A stretch of DNA of 5,484 bases, from assembly GCA_015663215.1 (NCBI GenBank), contig DQSP01000195.1, positions 1 to 5,484 on the forward strand, in the 5' to 3' direction. The stretch comes from Sulfurimonas sp. Lineage in GTDB: Bacteria; Campylobacterota; Campylobacteria; Campylobacterales; Sulfurimonadaceae. Under the pieces are notes generated by a model that saw only the letters and a program-made list of their open reading frames with translations, ran no database searches and was not told the DNA's origin. Each line of letters begins with the position of its first letter. Position 1 is the first letter of the stretch. A program made the position numbers and the translations under genes. Of the stretch, positions 4,397-5,484 are shown piece after piece.

Positions 4397-5484
4397 ATGA
4401 AAAACACCCTACTTTTCCTACTACTATTTACATCCCTATTTGCAAATAAATCTAACTACTCTATCATCGTAAAAAAACCATTTAACTCTGCTCTCTTTGA
4501 CATCACACAGGATTATGATAGAACACTCAGTGCTGTAGGATTTTCCAAAGACTATAAAAACAACTCCAAAACAGCACAATCGTATACTGACCCATTTGAG
4601 TACTTAGCAAGTATTTCGAATAAGTTTGGCTCACAAATGCACATAATGAAAGTAGATAAAACAGCTAAAATAATACTCTCTACAGTCTCAAATCTTCCTA
4701 AGTTTAACGAAGCAATTGCAGTCGTGAAAACACCTACTAATGGCTACTTCATTGGAGGGTACACACTAGATGGTTCACTACTTGTAGTTAAACTCGATGC
4801 AAATGCAAACTTACTTTACTCAAAAACATTTGGTACAAAAAACTACGACAGAATGAATAACTTAATATTGATGAGTGATGGTGGTGTTTTAGCAGTTGGT
4901 TCTTCTATTACATCGCGTTCAAGTAGTGATGATATGTTCAATTCTGGACTTGGTAATAATGATATTTTCATTACCCGCTTTACAAAAGATGGTCAAAAGC
5001 TCTGGAGTAAAAAGTATGGAACGATGTATGATGACAGGGGAATTGATGCAGTTGAAGCGAGGGATGGCTCTATCATAGTTGTAAGTACAACATCTTACGA
5101 GAAGAACAGAGATGTTAGCATCATGCGTTTAACCGAAAATGGAAATAGAGTTTGGCTTAAGCATTATCAAGAAAAAGCGAATAATGACAATACTGTTGTA
5201 CCTAAAAAAATCATTCGACTAAAAGACAACAACTTCGTTCTAGCACTCACACAGTATAATCATATGCAAAAAGAGCATGTCCGCCTTATAAAGTTTGATC
5301 TTTACCAAAACATTCTCATCGATAAAGAGATATTTACTACTTACCCAAGTGAGATTAATGATATAAAAGAGTATTCGGATGGAAAATTTATAGCCGTTGG
5401 TTATGTTAAAGATGTTTATAACACTGATGGTTTGGCAATGATTTTGGACTCTAGTTTTGTGCTTTTAACACAAGAGCACTATGG
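4397..5484 (+). CDS. Exported repeat protein, probable beta-propeller, unknown function (3' end missing)
   Basis: The frame is open from ATG 4397 to the window end, 362 whole codons. The N-terminus MKNTLLFLLLFTSLFA followed by NKS is a clear signal peptide with cleavage after about residue 16 and no lipobox cysteine, so the protein is exported, probably to the periplasm or beyond. The remainder is built from degenerate repeats of about 45-65 residues, each with a hydrophobic strand plus Gly (YFIGGYT 117-123, GGVLAVGSS 162-170, GSIIVVSTTS 224-233, KFIAVGYV 330-337), a strand of the type FITRFTKDG (191-199) and a closing W/Y-S-K-aromatic-G motif (LYSKTFG 140-146, LWSKKYG 202-208). At least six such units are visible between about 34 and 358, as in bacterial beta-propeller repeat proteins. 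The Shine-Dalgarno is weak (GCGAAGCA). I cannot name a function or a ligand; no catalytic motif is visible. Confidence 0.85.
   Translation, partial: MKNTLLFLLLFTSLFANKSNYSIIVKKPFNSALFDITQDYDRTLSAVGFSKDYKNNSKTAQSYTDPFEYLASISNKFGSQMHIMKVDKTAKIILSTVSNLPKFNEAIAVVKTPTNGYFIGGYTLDGSLLVVKLDANANLLYSKTFGTKNYDRMNNLILMSDGGVLAVGSSITSRSSSDDMFNSGLGNNDIFITRFTKDGQKLWSKKYGTMYDDRGIDAVEARDGSIIVVSTTSYEKNRDVSIMRLTENGNRVWLKHYQEKANNDNTVVPKKIIRLKDNNFVLALTQYNHMQKEHVRLIKFDLYQNILIDKEIFTTYPSEINDIKEYSDGKFIAVGYVKDVYNTDGLAMILDSSFVLLTQEHY

Noticed and set aside
4896..5078. Sixty-codon frame inside the exported propeller gene
   Set aside because: It lies in another frame of a continuous longer coding sequence with clear repeats and a signal peptide.

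Overview
The window is AT-rich, compactly coded bacterial chromosome. Protein sequences and gene content point to a Campylobacterota (Epsilonproteobacteria) bacterium, most likely a Sulfurimonas-like member. The grounds are the divergent polysaccharide deacetylase next to a short DprA, the rpsF-ssb-rpsR cluster, and a near-consensus TATAAT -10 with no recognisable -35. The genus is an inference from remembered family resemblance, not from a search.

Layout. (1) Positions 1-941, + strand: the 3' part of queA, last enzyme but one of queuosine tRNA modification, cut off by the window start. (2) Positions 938-2722, - strand: a two-gene operon, a membrane-anchored YibQ-type divergent polysaccharide deacetylase followed 6 nt later by dprA. 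dprA converges on queA and the two stop codons overlap inside one TTAA. (3) Positions 2723-2985: a 263-bp divergent promoter region that ends in an rpsF mRNA leader of about 110 nt. (4) Positions 2986-4309, + strand: the conserved operon rpsF (S6), ssb, rpsR (S18), each with a good Shine-Dalgarno site, followed by candidate terminator hairpins. (5) Positions 4397-5484, + strand: the first 362 codons of an exported, repeat-containing, probable beta-propeller protein of unknown function that runs off the window.

How the genes work together. S6 and S18 bind each other and the 30S platform, and SSB sits between them in the classical arrangement that ties replication/repair capacity to ribosome synthesis. 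DprA hands incoming transforming DNA to RecA and must deal with SSB-coated DNA, so its position divergent from ssb is suggestive but not proof of a link. queA is an unrelated housekeeping neighbour.

No mobile element, CRISPR array, tRNA, rRNA or obviously new system is visible. The most interesting points are the GC-richer rpsF leader (possible S6:S18 autoregulation), the zinc-ribbon (four-ligand) form of S18, the hairpin at the deacetylase/dprA junction, the internal repeats in the SSB linker and S6 tail, and the uncharacterised exported propeller protein.
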